Source of the DNA: Streptomyces sp. ISL-12
GTDB lineage: Bacteria > Actinomycetota > Actinomycetes > Streptomycetales > Streptomycetaceae
Length of the DNA stretch: 64,000 bases
Assembly (NCBI RefSeq): GCF_018614415.1
Contig: NZ_JAGGOO010000023.1
Coordinates: 1 to 64,000, forward strand
Direction: 5' to 3'
Part shown: positions 49,591 through 58,632 of the stretch, piece after piece
How the letters are laid out: every line of letters begins with the position of its first letter
Numbering within the stretch: the first letter of the stretch is position 1
The notes under the pieces: generated by a model
Seen by the model: the letters and a program-made list of their open reading frames with translations, nothing else
Database searches by the model: none
What the model was told of the DNA's origin: nothing
Program-made: the position numbers and the translations under genes

Positions 49591-49848
49591 GGTCTCGAAC
49601 CCCCGGTGCCCCTGGAGTCCGGCACCTCTCTCCCATAAGCTCTTCACAAGGCTCGCGCATCTTCCTTACGCTGGGGTCTCGTTCGGCATACCGGTCACTC
49701 GCCCACCTGACGGACAGGAGCGGGAGACGCAGCTCACAGTGATCCGAACGTAACCATCGGAGGGATTCGAAGGTCTAAGTTGACAATGTCAGGGAGCGTC
49801 TTGGGGGGCGCGAACTGGCATCCGGGGATGTCTTGGGGGACTTGCCCG

Positions 49849-49893
49849 GATGGGGGTACCTCCCTGCTCGAACGTAGTTGAGAGCTTGGGGGA
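49849..49893. repeat. Dispersed imperfect palindrome (Streptomyces intergenic repeat type)
   Basis: GGATGGGGGTACCTCCCTGC, followed by TCGAACGTAGTTGAGAGC and TTGGGGGA, forms an imperfect hairpin (GCTCGAA / TTGAGAGC loop region flanked by G/C runs). The pattern resembles elements I recall as repeated in many Streptomyces intergenic regions. Confidence 0.55.
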
Positions 49894-50135
49894 GCGTTGC
49901 CGGGGCAGTACGTACACCGGGAAGCTTTGAGCGGCCCTCCCGGAGGTGCACTGTCCCGGCAGACCGCAGCAGTACGCCAGACGGCACAGCAGTACAGCGA
50001 TTCAGGCGCTGTTCTCTCAGACGCCCGGCCGGATCCCGTGGGGGGAATCCGCACCGGGACATGGGAAGGCGCCCTGGTCGTCGGCCCGTGGGGGGACCGG
50101 CGCCGGGGCGCCTTTCACTTGTTCCCGCTCTCGTC

Positions 50136-50177
50136 ACCGTACGAACCTCGGCACCGTACGAACCTCGGCACCGTACG
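50136..50177. repeat. 17-bp direct repeat
   Basis: ACCGTACGAACCTCGGC at 50136-50152 and 50153-50169, with a partial third copy ACCGTACG from 50170. It lies just beyond the citA terminator. Confidence 0.9.
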
Positions 50178-50181
50178 AAGA

Positions 50182-50210
50182 AGTCCCGCACCGCCAGGCG
50201 GTACGGGACT
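50182..50210 (-). terminator. Terminator of citrate synthase gene
   Basis: AGTCCCG-C-ACCGCC / GGCGGT-A-CGGGACT inverted repeat (13 pairs, one mismatch), 24 bases after the citA stop; the minus strand continues TTCTTCG. Confidence 0.85.
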
Positions 50211-50233
50211 CTCTGCGAACCGTCGGGTGGCGC

Positions 50234-51523
50234 TCAGCGCTCCTCGACGGGGACGAAGTCGCGCTCGACCACGCCGGTGTAGATCTGGCGCGGGCGGCCG
50301 ATGCGGGAACCCGGCTCCTTGATCATCTCGTGCCACTGGGCGATCCAGCCCGGCAGCCGGCCCAGGGCGAACAGGACCGTGAACATCTCGGTCGGGAAGC
50401 CCATGGCCCGGTAGATCAGGCCGGTGTAGAAGTCGACGTTCGGGTAGAGGCTGCGCGAGACGAAGTAGTCGTCGGAGAGCGCGTGCTCCTCCAGCTTCAG
50501 GGCGATGTCCAGCAGCTCGTCGGACTTGCCGAGGGCGGAGAGGACGTCGTGCGCGGCGGCCTTGATGATCTTGGCGCGGGGGTCGAAGTTCTTGTAGACC
50601 CGGTGGCCGAAGCCCATCAGGCGGACGCCGTCCTCCTTGTTCTTCACCTTGCGGATGAAGGAGTCGACGTCACCGCCGGCGTCGCGGATGCCTTCCAGCA
50701 TCTCCAGCACCGACTGGTTGGCGCCGCCGTGCAGCGGGCCCCACAGCGCGTTGATGCCGGCCGAGATCGACGCGAACATGTTGGCCTGGGACGAACCCAC
50801 CAGGCGGACCGTGGAGGTCGAACAGTTCTGCTCGTGGTCCGCGTGCAGGATCAGCAGCTTGTCCAGGGCCGCGACGACCGTCGGGTCCAGGTCGTACTCC
50901 TGGGCCGGCACCGAGAACGTCATGCGCAGGAAGTTCTCGACGTAGCCGAGGTCGTTGCGCGGGTAGACGAACGGGTGGCCGACCGACTTCTTGTACGCGT
51001 ACGCCGCGATCGTCGGGAGCTTGGCGAGCAGGCGGATCGTGGAGAGGTTGCGCTGCTGCTCGTCGAACGGGTTGTGGCTGTCCTGGTAGAACGTCGACAG
51101 CGCCGAGACCACCGACGACAGCATGGCCATCGGGTGGGCGTCGCGCGGGAAGCCCTTGTAGAAGTTCTTGACGTCCTCGTGCAGCAGGGTGTGCTGCGTG
51201 ATCTCGTTCTGGAACGCCGTGAGCTCGTCGACCGTCGGCAGCTCGCCGTTGATCAGCAGGTAGGCGACCTCCAGGAAGGTGGAGCGCTCGGCCAACTGCT
51301 CGATCGGGTAGCCGCGGTAGCGGAGGATGCCGGCTTCGCCGTCCAGATAGGTGATGGCGGATTTGTAGGCGGCGGTGTTGCCGTAACCGCTGTCCAGCGT
51401 GACCAGACCGGTCTGGGCGCGGAGCTTCCCGATGTCGAAGCCCTTGTCGCCGACGGTGCTGTCGATCACCGGGTAGGTGTACTCGCCGTCGCCGTACCGC
51501 AGTACTACTGAGTTGTCGCTCAC
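50234..51523 (-). CDS. citA: Citrate synthase
   Basis: 429 aa from GTG 51523 (GAGGGAAG upstream). GLVTLDSGYGNTAAYKSAIT and YRGYPIEQLAE at the N-terminus, NALWGPLHGGANQSVLEML (substrate His), GFGHRVYKNFDPRA (catalytic His) and Asp in NVDFYTGL identify a hexameric-type (type II) citrate synthase. It condenses oxaloacetate and acetyl-CoA in the TCA cycle; in S. coelicolor loss of citA blocks development. The upstream gap of about 200 bp contains its promoter. Confidence 0.97.
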   Translation of the reverse strand: MSDNSVVLRYGDGEYTYPVIDSTVGDKGFDIGKLRAQTGLVTLDSGYGNTAAYKSAITYLDGEAGILRYRGYPIEQLAERSTFLEVAYLLINGELPTVDELTAFQNEITQHTLLHEDVKNFYKGFPRDAHPMAMLSSVVSALSTFYQDSHNPFDEQQRNLSTIRLLAKLPTIAAYAYKKSVGHPFVYPRNDLGYVENFLRMTFSVPAQEYDLDPTVVAALDKLLILHADHEQNCSTSTVRLVGSSQANMFASISAGINALWGPLHGGANQSVLEMLEGIRDAGGDVDSFIRKVKNKEDGVRLMGFGHRVYKNFDPRAKIIKAAAHDVLSALGKSDELLDIALKLEEHALSDDYFVSRSLYPNVDFYTGLIYRAMGFPTEMFTVLFALGRLPGWIAQWHEMIKEPGSRIGRPRQIYTGVVERDFVPVEER

Positions 51524-51720
51524 GTCTTCCCTCACCGACGTAGTGCCTCATCTTCGAGGTGCCCTGACTGTCTCTACCATCCCCCACTTGGCTCAGGAGA
51601 GTGCACTCGGGGTCGACCATCGGGCCTATCGGCGGCACTGAGTGCCGCCAACTTGCTCATACTGCCCCCTCCGCTCCCCTTCGGGAAGTGGTCTGTGACC
51701 TTCGCGACTCATTTGATCGA

Positions 51721-53991
51721 TCATTTGTTACGTGCGTCCGGAGCGCCGAGCCGGAAGTCCAGCGCCGTGCACCGGCGCCCGGCGGACACCGTGCGCACCG
51801 CCTGCCCGATCGCCTTGCGCGATCCGACGAGGACGACCAGCTTCTTCGCCCGGGTGACCGCCGTATACAGCAGGTTGCGCTGGAGCATCATCCAGGCGCC
51901 CGTGGTCACCGGGATCACCACCGCCGGGTACTCGCTCCCCTGCGAGCGGTGGATGGTCACCGCGTAGGCGTGCGCCAGCTCGTCCAGTTCGTCGAAGTCG
52001 TACGGGACCTCCTCGTCCTCGTCGGTCAGTACGGTGAGCCGCTGCTCCACCGGGTCGAGGGAGGTGACGACACCCACCGTGCCGTTGAAGACTCCGTTCT
52101 CCCCTTTCTCGTAGTTGTTCCTGATCTGGGTGACCTTGTCGCCGACTCTGAAAACGCGTCCGCCGAACCGCTTCTCGGGAACGTCGGGGCGGCCCGGGGT
52201 GACGGCCTGCTGGAGGAGGCCGTTCAGCGTGCCCGCGCCGGCCGGTCCCCGGTGCATCGGCGCCAGCACCTGCACGTCCCGGCGCGGGTCGAGCCCGAAG
52301 CGGGCCGGGATGCGCCGCGCCGCCACGTCGACCGTGAGCCGGCCCGCCTCCTCGGTGTCGTCCTCGACGAAGAGGAAGAAGTCCTTCATGCCGTCGGTGA
52401 CCGGGTGCTGACCGGAGTTGATCCGGTGCGCGTTGGTCACCACGCCCGACTGCTGGGCCTGGCGGAAGACCCGGGTGAGGCGGACGGCGGGGACGGGACT
52501 GCCGTCGGCGAGGAGGTCACGCAGCACCTCACCGGCGCCTACGGACGGCAGCTGGTCCACGTCCCCGACGAACAGCAGGTGCGCCCCCGGCGGAACGGCC
52601 TTCACCAGCTTGTTGGCGAGCAGCAGGTCCAGCATCGACGCCTCGTCGACCACCACCAGGTCGGCGTCGAGCGGCCGGTCCCGGTCGTAGGCGGCGTCGC
52701 CCCCCGGCTTCAGCTCAAGGAGCCGGTGGACGGTGGACGCCTCGGCGCCGGTCAGCTCCGCCAGCCGCTTGGCGGCCCGCCCGGTCGGCGCGGCGAGCAC
52801 GACCTTGGCCTTCTTCGCGCGGGCCAGCTCCACCACCGACCGCACCGTGAACGACTTGCCGCATCCCGGCCCGCCGGTGAGCACGGCGACCTTCTCGGTG
52901 AGCGCCAGCTTCACGGCGGCCTCCTGCTCGGGCGCCAGCTCGGTCCCCGTGCGCCCCTTCAGCCACCCGAGCGCCTTGTCCCACGGGACGTCCTGGAAGC
53001 CGGGCATCCGGTCCTCGTCGGCCCGCAGCAGCCGCCGCAACTGCCCCGCCAGCGACAGCTCGGCCCGGTGGAAGGGCACCAGATACACGGCGGTGACGGG
53101 CTCCCCGCCCTCCGGGTCGGGCACCTTCTCCCGTACGACGCCGGGATCCGCGCCGTCCTCCTCCGGCTCGGCGGCCAGCTCGGCGAGGCACTCGATGACC
53201 AGCCCGGTGTCGACCTGGAGCAGCTTGACCGCGTCGGCGATCAGCTTCTCCTCGGGGAGATAGCAGTGCCCCTGGTCGGTGGCCTGGCTCAGCGCGTACT
53301 GGAGCCCGGCCTTCACCCGGTCCGGGCTGTCGTGCGGGATGCCGACGGACTGGGCGATCTTGTCGGCGGTGAGGAACCCGATGCCCCAGACGTCGGCGGC
53401 GAGCCGGTACGGCTGGTTCTTGACGACGGAGATCGAGGCGTCGCCGTACTTCTTGTAGATGCGGACGGCGATGGAGGTGGACACCTCGACGGTCTGGAGG
53501 AAGAGCATGACCTCCTTGATCGCCTTCTGCTCCTCCCAGGCGTCGGCGATCTTCTTGGTGCGTTTGGGGCCCAGGCCCGGGACCTCGATCAGCCGCTTGG
53601 GCTCCTCCTCGATGACGGTGAGGGTGTCGAGGCCGAAGTGCTGGGTGATGCGGTCGGCGAAGACCGGCCCGATGCCCTTGACCAGACCGGAACCGAGGTA
53701 GCGCCGGATGCCCTGGACGGTGGCGGGCAGGACGGTGGTGTAGTTCTCGACGTGGAACTGCTTGCCGTACTGGGGGTGGCTCCCCCAGCGGCCCTCCATC
53801 CGCAGTGACTCCCCCACCTGCGCGCCGAGCAGCGCGCCGACCACCGTGAGCAGGTCACCGGCGCCTCTGCCGGTGTCGACGCGGGCGACCGTGTAGCCGT
53901 TCTCCTCATTGGCGTACGTGATGCGCTCCAGGACGCCTTCGAGCACGGCGAGCCGCCGTTCGCCGGGGGCCGCTGCGGACTGGTCGGTCAT
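51721..53991 (-). CDS. recD2: ATP-dependent DNA helicase RecD2
   Basis: 756 aa. N-terminal OB-like domain (GVLERITYANEENGYTVARV), helix-hairpin-helix blocks (VKGIGPVFADRI, VPGLGPKRTKKI), then superfamily 1 helicase motifs: Walker A GGPGCGKSFT, VVVDEASMLD, QLPSVGAGEVL, and C-terminal HRSQGSEYPAVV and VTRAKK. A 5'-3' helicase independent of RecBC, acting in DNA repair. Start ATG 53991; stop 198 bp upstream of the citA start. Confidence 0.96.
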   Translation of the reverse strand: MTDQSAAAPGERRLAVLEGVLERITYANEENGYTVARVDTGRGAGDLLTVVGALLGAQVGESLRMEGRWGSHPQYGKQFHVENYTTVLPATVQGIRRYLGSGLVKGIGPVFADRITQHFGLDTLTVIEEEPKRLIEVPGLGPKRTKKIADAWEEQKAIKEVMLFLQTVEVSTSIAVRIYKKYGDASISVVKNQPYRLAADVWGIGFLTADKIAQSVGIPHDSPDRVKAGLQYALSQATDQGHCYLPEEKLIADAVKLLQVDTGLVIECLAELAAEPEEDGADPGVVREKVPDPEGGEPVTAVYLVPFHRAELSLAGQLRRLLRADEDRMPGFQDVPWDKALGWLKGRTGTELAPEQEAAVKLALTEKVAVLTGGPGCGKSFTVRSVVELARAKKAKVVLAAPTGRAAKRLAELTGAEASTVHRLLELKPGGDAAYDRDRPLDADLVVVDEASMLDLLLANKLVKAVPPGAHLLFVGDVDQLPSVGAGEVLRDLLADGSPVPAVRLTRVFRQAQQSGVVTNAHRINSGQHPVTDGMKDFFLFVEDDTEEAGRLTVDVAARRIPARFGLDPRRDVQVLAPMHRGPAGAGTLNGLLQQAVTPGRPDVPEKRFGGRVFRVGDKVTQIRNNYEKGENGVFNGTVGVVTSLDPVEQRLTVLTDEDEEVPYDFDELDELAHAYAVTIHRSQGSEYPAVVIPVTTGAWMMLQRNLLYTAVTRAKKLVVLVGSRKAIGQAVRTVSAGRRCTALDFRLGAPDARNK

Positions 53992-54059
53992 GATCCGACG
54001 GTACCGGGGGGCTGTGACAGCGGGCGGTCCGGCAGGGAGTCGCTCAGTAGTCTTGACAC

Positions 54060-54638
54060 ATGGACTACGCCAAGATGCGCGCCATCGCCGCGGACCTCGG
54101 GGCCTACGCCGAGCAGCTCGAAGGAGCTTGGAGCGTGGAGATCGGGCCGTCCGGTCCGATACTGGCCATGATGTGTCCCTCGAAGCGGCACGAGGGCACG
54201 GTCCGACGCATCCGCAATCAGCTCAACACGCAGCTTCCTGCCACCCACCCGGGCCACGTCTGCGAGAACGGCCCCGAGATCGAGCACCCGGCGCTGGGCC
54301 GTATGCGCCGGCCCGACGCCGTGGTCATTCCCGAGACCGCCCTGGACGAAGAGGGTCTCGCCGTCGACGCTACGCAGGTGCTGGCCGCCATCGAGATCGT
54401 CTCCCCGTCCAACCCGAGCAACGACTACGACGCGAAGCTCGCGGACTATCCCGCCATGGGCATCCCGCTCTACCTGATCGTCGACCCGCGCACCGGCACG
54501 ATCGAGGTCCACTCCGAGCCCTGCAAGGGCCGTTACAGCAACAAGGAGCCGTACATCTTCGGCGACTCGGTGCCGTTCGGGCCGTGGACCGTGGAGACGT
54601 CGGAGTTCCGGCGGTACGGGAAGGACGGCAGGTCTTAG
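54060..54638 (+). CDS. Uma2-family (DUF820) putative endonuclease
   Basis: 192 aa. The PD-(D/E)XK nuclease-like core is visible: EIGPSG...RRPDAVVIPE (Asp), AAIEIVSPSN (E-X-V in place of E-X-K) and a following DYPAMGIPLYLIVDP, as in Uma2 proteins. The family is abundant in Streptomyces and of uncertain biochemical role. No ribosome site precedes the ATG; TAGTCT six bases upstream may be a -10 element of a leaderless transcript. Divergent from recD2 (68 bp). Confidence 0.9.
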   Translation: MDYAKMRAIAADLGAYAEQLEGAWSVEIGPSGPILAMMCPSKRHEGTVRRIRNQLNTQLPATHPGHVCENGPEIEHPALGRMRRPDAVVIPETALDEEGLAVDATQVLAAIEIVSPSNPSNDYDAKLADYPAMGIPLYLIVDPRTGTIEVHSEPCKGRYSNKEPYIFGDSVPFGPWTVETSEFRRYGKDGRS

Positions 54639-54758
54639 GGAGGCCCCGGGGACGGGGTGCGGGGCGGCTGTTACACGGATGTCGATCTTCGAGGTAACCG
54701 TTCGGGCCTGTTGATCGTCTTGTCCTGCACCAACAGTCTCCCGGAACGGTGTGCCCTG

Positions 54759-55439
54759 ATGAGATCCGCGCGTCCCGCCCTGTTCGACCGTCTGCCCGGC
54801 CGGCCCATCGCCGCGGTCCTGGCCGCCGCCGGGGTGCTCGCCGGGGTGATGGTCGGCCAGGGCGGTCTGGACACCGTGGTCGGGTGCGGTATCCCGCAGG
54901 ACGCGTACGCGTCGCAGAGCGCGTCGGACTGGGTCACCAACGCCGACCACGTCGTCGTGGCGACGCCCACCGCGGAGAAGGAGATCAACCGGGAGGACTA
55001 CACCGAGGGTTCGGTGAAGTACACGGCGGACCGGGACGTGACCTTCCGTGCGGACGACGTCCTGTGGTCCGCCGGGTCGCCCCGGCAGGAACTGGGCGAC
55101 AGCTTCGACATGGTCGCCCCCGGGTGGCGGGTCTACGAGAGCGGTACGCGCATCAAGCGGACGGCCGCGGCGGCGCCCCGGCTGGAGACCGGGCACACCT
55201 ATCTGCTCGCGCTGCGCTGGGTCGACGACGCGTGGGTCGTGCTCGGGGAGGGCGCGGCCGTACCGTTCGACGACCATGTCGCCGGGCAGGGCGAGTGGTG
55301 CGGGCGGGTGCTGAGCAAGGAGGACGTGTCGCTCGGGGAGCGGTTCTCCCGGGAGGACGACAAGAGCCTGGAGAAGGCGGTCTTCGGCCGGAACGAGGAG
55401 GCGGTCAGCGCGGCGCTGCGGAAGGCGCGGAAGTCGTGA
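54759..55439 (+). CDS. Membrane-anchored or secreted hypothetical protein
   Basis: 226 aa from ATG 54759. Basic start, then one hydrophobic segment (about 18-38, IAAVLAAAGVLAGVMVG), probably an uncleaved anchor, then an extracytoplasmic domain with two cysteines (VVGCGIP and GEWCGRV) that could form a disulfide. Features such as DHVVVATPT and LETGHTYLLALRWVDDAWVVLGEGAAVPF suggest a beta-rich domain. No known family recognised. Confidence 0.8.
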   Translation: MRSARPALFDRLPGRPIAAVLAAAGVLAGVMVGQGGLDTVVGCGIPQDAYASQSASDWVTNADHVVVATPTAEKEINREDYTEGSVKYTADRDVTFRADDVLWSAGSPRQELGDSFDMVAPGWRVYESGTRIKRTAAAAPRLETGHTYLLALRWVDDAWVVLGEGAAVPFDDHVAGQGEWCGRVLSKEDVSLGERFSREDDKSLEKAVFGRNEEAVSAALRKARKS

Positions 55440-55469
55440 GCGCTCCGGCGGGGGCGGCGCCGGGAGTGC

Positions 55470-55676
55470 CTACGCCTCCGTTTCGCTCGCCGTCCGCTTG
55501 AGGGACTCGACGAACGCGGTGAAGGAGGACGCCGGGAAGGTGAGGGTGGGCGCGTGGGGGGTCTTCGAGTCGCGGACGGCTATGCGGGTGGGTGAGGTCG
55601 CCACTTCCACGCAATCGTTGCCGTCGTCCGGGCCTGAGTAGGACGACTTGCGCCAGTTGTCCATGGGGTGCCTCAC
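55470..55676 (-). CDS. DUF397 protein
   Basis: 68 aa. NWRKSSYSGPDDGNDCVEVA and VRDSKTPHAPTLTF are the diagnostic DUF397 motifs. Begins at GTG overlapping the stop of the regulator (55673-55676), or at the ATG 12 bases later. DUF397 proteins pair with DUF5753 XRE regulators and form the abaA/whiJ-type development-linked loci of Streptomyces. It is thought to modulate the partner regulator. Confidence 0.95.
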   Translation of the reverse strand: MRHPMDNWRKSSYSGPDDGNDCVEVATSPTRIAVRDSKTPHAPTLTFPASSFTAFVESLKRTASETEA

Positions 55677-56527
55677 AACTCTTTTGCCAGCCGGTCGATG
55701 AAGTCGCGCGACTGTTCGGGGTCCAGCGACGCTGCCTCCACCTTACGGAAGCGCGTTCGGAACACACTGAGTTGCGCGTGAGCATCGATGAATGCCGAGC
55801 CGTGCGGTACGTCACGTACGACGGTGTCCAGCTTGGCGACGGGTCCGCCCACGTACCTCATCGAACTGGCGGCCGTGGCGAACCCGTCCAGGTCGAAGGG
55901 GATCACCCGGACGGTGATGTTGTCCTCACCGGAGAGCTCCAGAATCTTCGCGAGTTGCGTCTTGGACGTGCTGCGGTCACTGACCCTGATGCGCAGGGCG
56001 GCCTCGTGGATCACCACCTCGTACGGAACTGTGATCTGTTGGCGCTGCGTTCGATGCCGAACCCGCAGTTCCAGTTCGTCGCCCGTGAGTTCGGGGACCC
56101 TGGCCGAGAAAACCGCCCGAGCGTACTCCTCGGTCTGCAACAAGCCCGGCACGTAGAGGATCGCCACCTCACGCAGGAACGTGGCGTGGTGGTCCAGTTC
56201 GGCGAGGTCGAGGAACGACGTCGGCAGCAGGCCCCGGTACTCCTCCCACCAGCCACGCGTCCGGTCGGTGGCCATGGCGACCAAAGCGTCGACGAACTCT
56301 TGGTCCTCACAGGCGTAATGAGAGGCCAGTCGGCGCAGTCGCTTCTCGCTCACACCCGCAAGGGCCGACTCGATGTGGGTGATCTGGGCGGGGCTCACTC
56401 CCAGCAGCCCGGCCGCCTCGCGTGAGGTGAGGCCCGCCGCTTCGCGGAGCCTGCGCAGCTCGGTGGCCAGCCGCATCTGTCGTGCCGTTGGTTTGCGCCT
56501 CAAAGCTTCGTTCGCCCCCTGACTCAA
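55673..56527 (-). CDS. XRE-family regulator with DUF5753 (WhiJ-like)
   Basis: 284 aa. HTH at about 20-75 (LRRLREAAGLTSREAAGLLGVS, then THIESALAGVS). The rest is a DUF5753 domain: GWWEEYRGLLPTSFLDLAELD, YVPGLLQTEEYARAVF and the later VRVIPFDLDG. Starts at TTG 56527 with GAGGG upstream; a shorter start at Met18 is possible. It represses or activates developmental genes together with the DUF397 partner encoded next (GTGA overlap) and perhaps the divergent HATPase. Confidence 0.92.
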   Translation of the reverse strand: MSQGANEALRRKPTARQMRLATELRRLREAAGLTSREAAGLLGVSPAQITHIESALAGVSEKRLRRLASHYACEDQEFVDALVAMATDRTRGWWEEYRGLLPTSFLDLAELDHHATFLREVAILYVPGLLQTEEYARAVFSARVPELTGDELELRVRHRTQRQQITVPYEVVIHEAALRIRVSDRSTSKTQLAKILELSGEDNITVRVIPFDLDGFATAASSMRYVGGPVAKLDTVVRDVPHGSAFIDAHAQLSVFRTRFRKVEAASLDPEQSRDFIDRLAKEL

Positions 56528-56729
56528 CGCGCCCTCGGGCGCGACTCGTTCGGGGACAGATTACGCGACGAGGTTGCCTGATCTCTATTTTTAGATCTAC
56601 CGTCGGTGACGAGTCGCACACCGTGCGGAACGGGTCCGTCGGAAGCGCACCGCTCCGCCATGCCGTGGCGTCGCGGCAATGACACCGCGCCCGTGCTCAC
56701 CCTCCCTCTCCTCCGGAACGGAGTCCCGC

Positions 56730-57176
56730 ATGCCTGAGAACGAGCCTTGGGAGTACTCGCTCCACATCCCCAACGACCTCCGCGCCGTCACCGTCAGCCG
56801 CCGCACCCTGCGCCTGATCCTCACCGTCCACGGACTGATCCGGCTCGTCGACGTCGCGGAGTTGCTCGCGGCGGAGCTGGTGTCCAACGCCGTACGGCAT
56901 ACGAAGGGGCCGGCCACGCTGCGGATGCGCTGGTCACCGCCGGGAACGTTGCGGATCGGGGCGTGGGACACGGACTCCGCGCCGCCGGAACCACCTTCTC
57001 CGTCATCGCATGCGGAGGAGTTGGAGGAAGGCCGAGGACTGACCCTCGTGCGGGCGTGTGCCGACGCGTGGGGCTGGTATCCGCTGCCCGGGGAGGGGAG
57101 TCGGGGCAAGTACGTGTGGTGCGAGGTGGGGGTGGCTCAAGGGGACCGATCCGGACATCTGTCGCAACGCCGATGA
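56730..57176 (+). CDS. HATPase_c anti-sigma-factor-like ATP-binding protein
   Basis: 148 aa from ATG 56730 (GGAG upstream). An RsbW-type ATP-binding fold: LLAAELVSNAVRHTKGP (N-box), RIGAWDTDSAPP (G1), GRGLTLVRACADAWG (G2). Actinobacteria have many such small kinase-like proteins, often paired with XRE/DUF397 genes as seen here across a 200-bp divergent gap. It may bind a sigma factor or the neighbouring regulator. Confidence 0.92.
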   Translation: MPENEPWEYSLHIPNDLRAVTVSRRTLRLILTVHGLIRLVDVAELLAAELVSNAVRHTKGPATLRMRWSPPGTLRIGAWDTDSAPPEPPSPSSHAEELEEGRGLTLVRACADAWGWYPLPGEGSRGKYVWCEVGVAQGDRSGHLSQRR

Positions 57177-57308
57177 CACGTCCGCCTCTTGAATCCCATT
57201 CGCACCACAGCGCGTGAGTTGTCCCGGTGCTCTGGCGTGCCCTCACCGGCCCGGCTATTTTCGACGTACGAGATGCCCATACCGGGGCATCCCGACATAG
57301 GGGGAACA

Positions 57309-57656
57309 TTGCGCAAGCTCGCAGCAACGGTCGCCGGCATGACTCTCGCCCTGGGTGCCCTCGGGGTCACCCTGGCGCCGAGCGCCTCGGCCGCGACGGC
57401 CTGTCCGTCCGGCGCGGTCTGCATCCGCGAAGCGAACGGCAGCATCCTGAACAAGAACATCTTCTACAGCTACGGCGCCCACAACCTGTCCAACGTGACC
57501 GGTACCCGGGTGATCGTGAACAACCAGACGGGAGGCGCCGGCTTCCAGATCTGCAAGGGGTACAACGGCGCCGACTGCTACCCCGTGCAGCGCGCCACCG
57601 GCGCCTACGCGCCGTACGACTTCACGCCGATCAACTCGGTCGTGCTCGTACGGTAA
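57309..57656 (+). CDS. Secreted peptidase-inhibitor-like protein (family I36)
   Basis: 115 aa from TTG 57309 with AGGGGGA just upstream; the frame is open upstream to 57189, but homology and the signal peptide start at LRKLAATVAG. Signal peptide cleaved near ASA-A. The mature part CPSGAVCIREANG and following beta/gamma-crystallin-like repeats with ICKGYNGADCY are typical of I36 (SMPI-like) and related small secreted proteins. Two disulfides likely. The role as a metalloprotease inhibitor is family-based and not certain. Confidence 0.78.
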   Translation: MRKLAATVAGMTLALGALGVTLAPSASAATACPSGAVCIREANGSILNKNIFYSYGAHNLSNVTGTRVIVNNQTGGAGFQICKGYNGADCYPVQRATGAYAPYDFTPINSVVLVR

Positions 57657-57667
57657 GGACAGTGGGT

Positions 57668-57710
57668 GGTGCCGTGCGGCCGGCCGGCTCTCCGGCCCCC
57701 GCACGGCACC
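57668..57710. terminator. Bidirectional hairpin terminator
   Basis: 12-bp stem GGTGCCGTGCGG / CCGCACGGCACC with an inner CCGG/CCGG helix, in the 60-bp convergent gap between the I36-like gene and the next minus-strand gene. Confidence 0.85.
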
Positions 57711-57716
57711 GCCGTC

Positions 57717-58547
57717 TCATCGGCGGCCGGTGTCGGTGGCGGTGTCGAGGAGTTCGCGGGCCGTGGACACGAAGTCGCCCCGGGCCGCGTCGAACTGCCG
57801 TAGCGCCTCGGCGTGTTCGCTGCCCATCCGCAGGGCCGCCTCCCACGAGGGGTCGCCGAGCAGGGCGTGCCGCTGCTCGGCCGTGAAGAGGGCGCACGCG
57901 TCCAGGGCCTCGGCCGCGCGGTGGCGCGCGGACTCGTAGGCGGACCGGTCCGCTCGGCCGGTGTCGTGGCGGAAAGCGGCTTCGCGCAGTTGTGTCAGTG
58001 CCCGGTGGGCCGCGCGTGCGAGGGCGGACGGGGACCCGCTGTCGGCCTGGTCCGTCGCGGCACCGGTCGCCGTACTCAGGACGCGCATGGCGGTGGCGCG
58101 TGGGGCCAGCCGCCGAGCCTGCTCGTCGGCCACGAGGCAACGCCGCTGTGCCGTCTGCGCGAGCGCCGTGAGAGAGGCCGGGCCTTCCAGCTCCACCACC
58201 GCGAAGGCCGCCGTCACCGCGCGCGAGGCGGCCGACAGGGCGTCGGCATCGAGGAGTTCGGGCCGGGCGACCAGCTCCTTGACCTCGTCGAGCGCGGTGA
58301 CGAACGCCGCGTAGGCGTCCCGTCTGATCTCCCGGCGCCACTGCTCATGCGCGGCGCGCTGCGCGGCGTGCGTCTGGTCGAGAGCCGCCCGGTAGGTCAT
58401 GTCGGCCTGCGCCAGCACCGCGTCCGCCTGCGCGATCGCCCCGCGCAACTGCACCCGGGCTGCGGCCAGGGCACCGAGGGCGCCGACGGCTACCCCCAGG
58501 AGCGTGCACACCGCGCCCACGATCGTGGACATCCCGTCGGAGTCCAT
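57717..58547 (-). CDS. Hypothetical protein with N-terminal membrane anchor
   Basis: 276 aa from ATG 58547 (GGTGAG upstream). One hydrophobic segment at residues 7-30 (VGAVCTLLGVAVGALGALAAA), followed by a long Ala-rich alpha-helical, probably coiled-coil, cytoplasmic region. Similar membrane-anchored helical proteins are common in Streptomyces without known role. 85 bases downstream of the PPOX gene on the same strand. Confidence 0.82.
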   Translation of the reverse strand: MDSDGMSTIVGAVCTLLGVAVGALGALAAARVQLRGAIAQADAVLAQADMTYRAALDQTHAAQRAAHEQWRREIRRDAYAAFVTALDEVKELVARPELLDADALSAASRAVTAAFAVVELEGPASLTALAQTAQRRCLVADEQARRLAPRATAMRVLSTATGAATDQADSGSPSALARAAHRALTQLREAAFRHDTGRADRSAYESARHRAAEALDACALFTAEQRHALLGDPSWEAALRMGSEHAEALRQFDAARGDFVSTARELLDTATDTGRR

Positions 58548-58632
58548 GGACTCACCCGCCGCACAGGGCGGCGCGGGATGTGTGCGGCACGTACGGGGTG
58601 CGGATGAGTGCGCTAAGCATCTGGCGATCCTG

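Larger units (their letters stand above)
49591..50233. other. Long convergent gap between copA and citA with hairpins and repeats
   Basis: 643 bases between two genes that point at each other. It contains a TTGACA hexamer (49780), repeated GTCTTGGGGG, a dispersed-type palindrome (49849-49893), a 9-bp stem AAGGCGCCC / GGGCGCCTT (50066-50114) followed by T residues, a 17-bp direct repeat (50136-50177), and the citA terminator. No protein could be supported; a non-coding RNA is possible. Confidence 0.55.

Noticed and set aside
49897..50322. Open frame (about 140 codons) after a GGGGGAG sequence in the copA-citA gap
   Set aside because: It would start at TTG, run through the citA terminator hairpin and into the 3' end of citA, and shows no recognisable motif.
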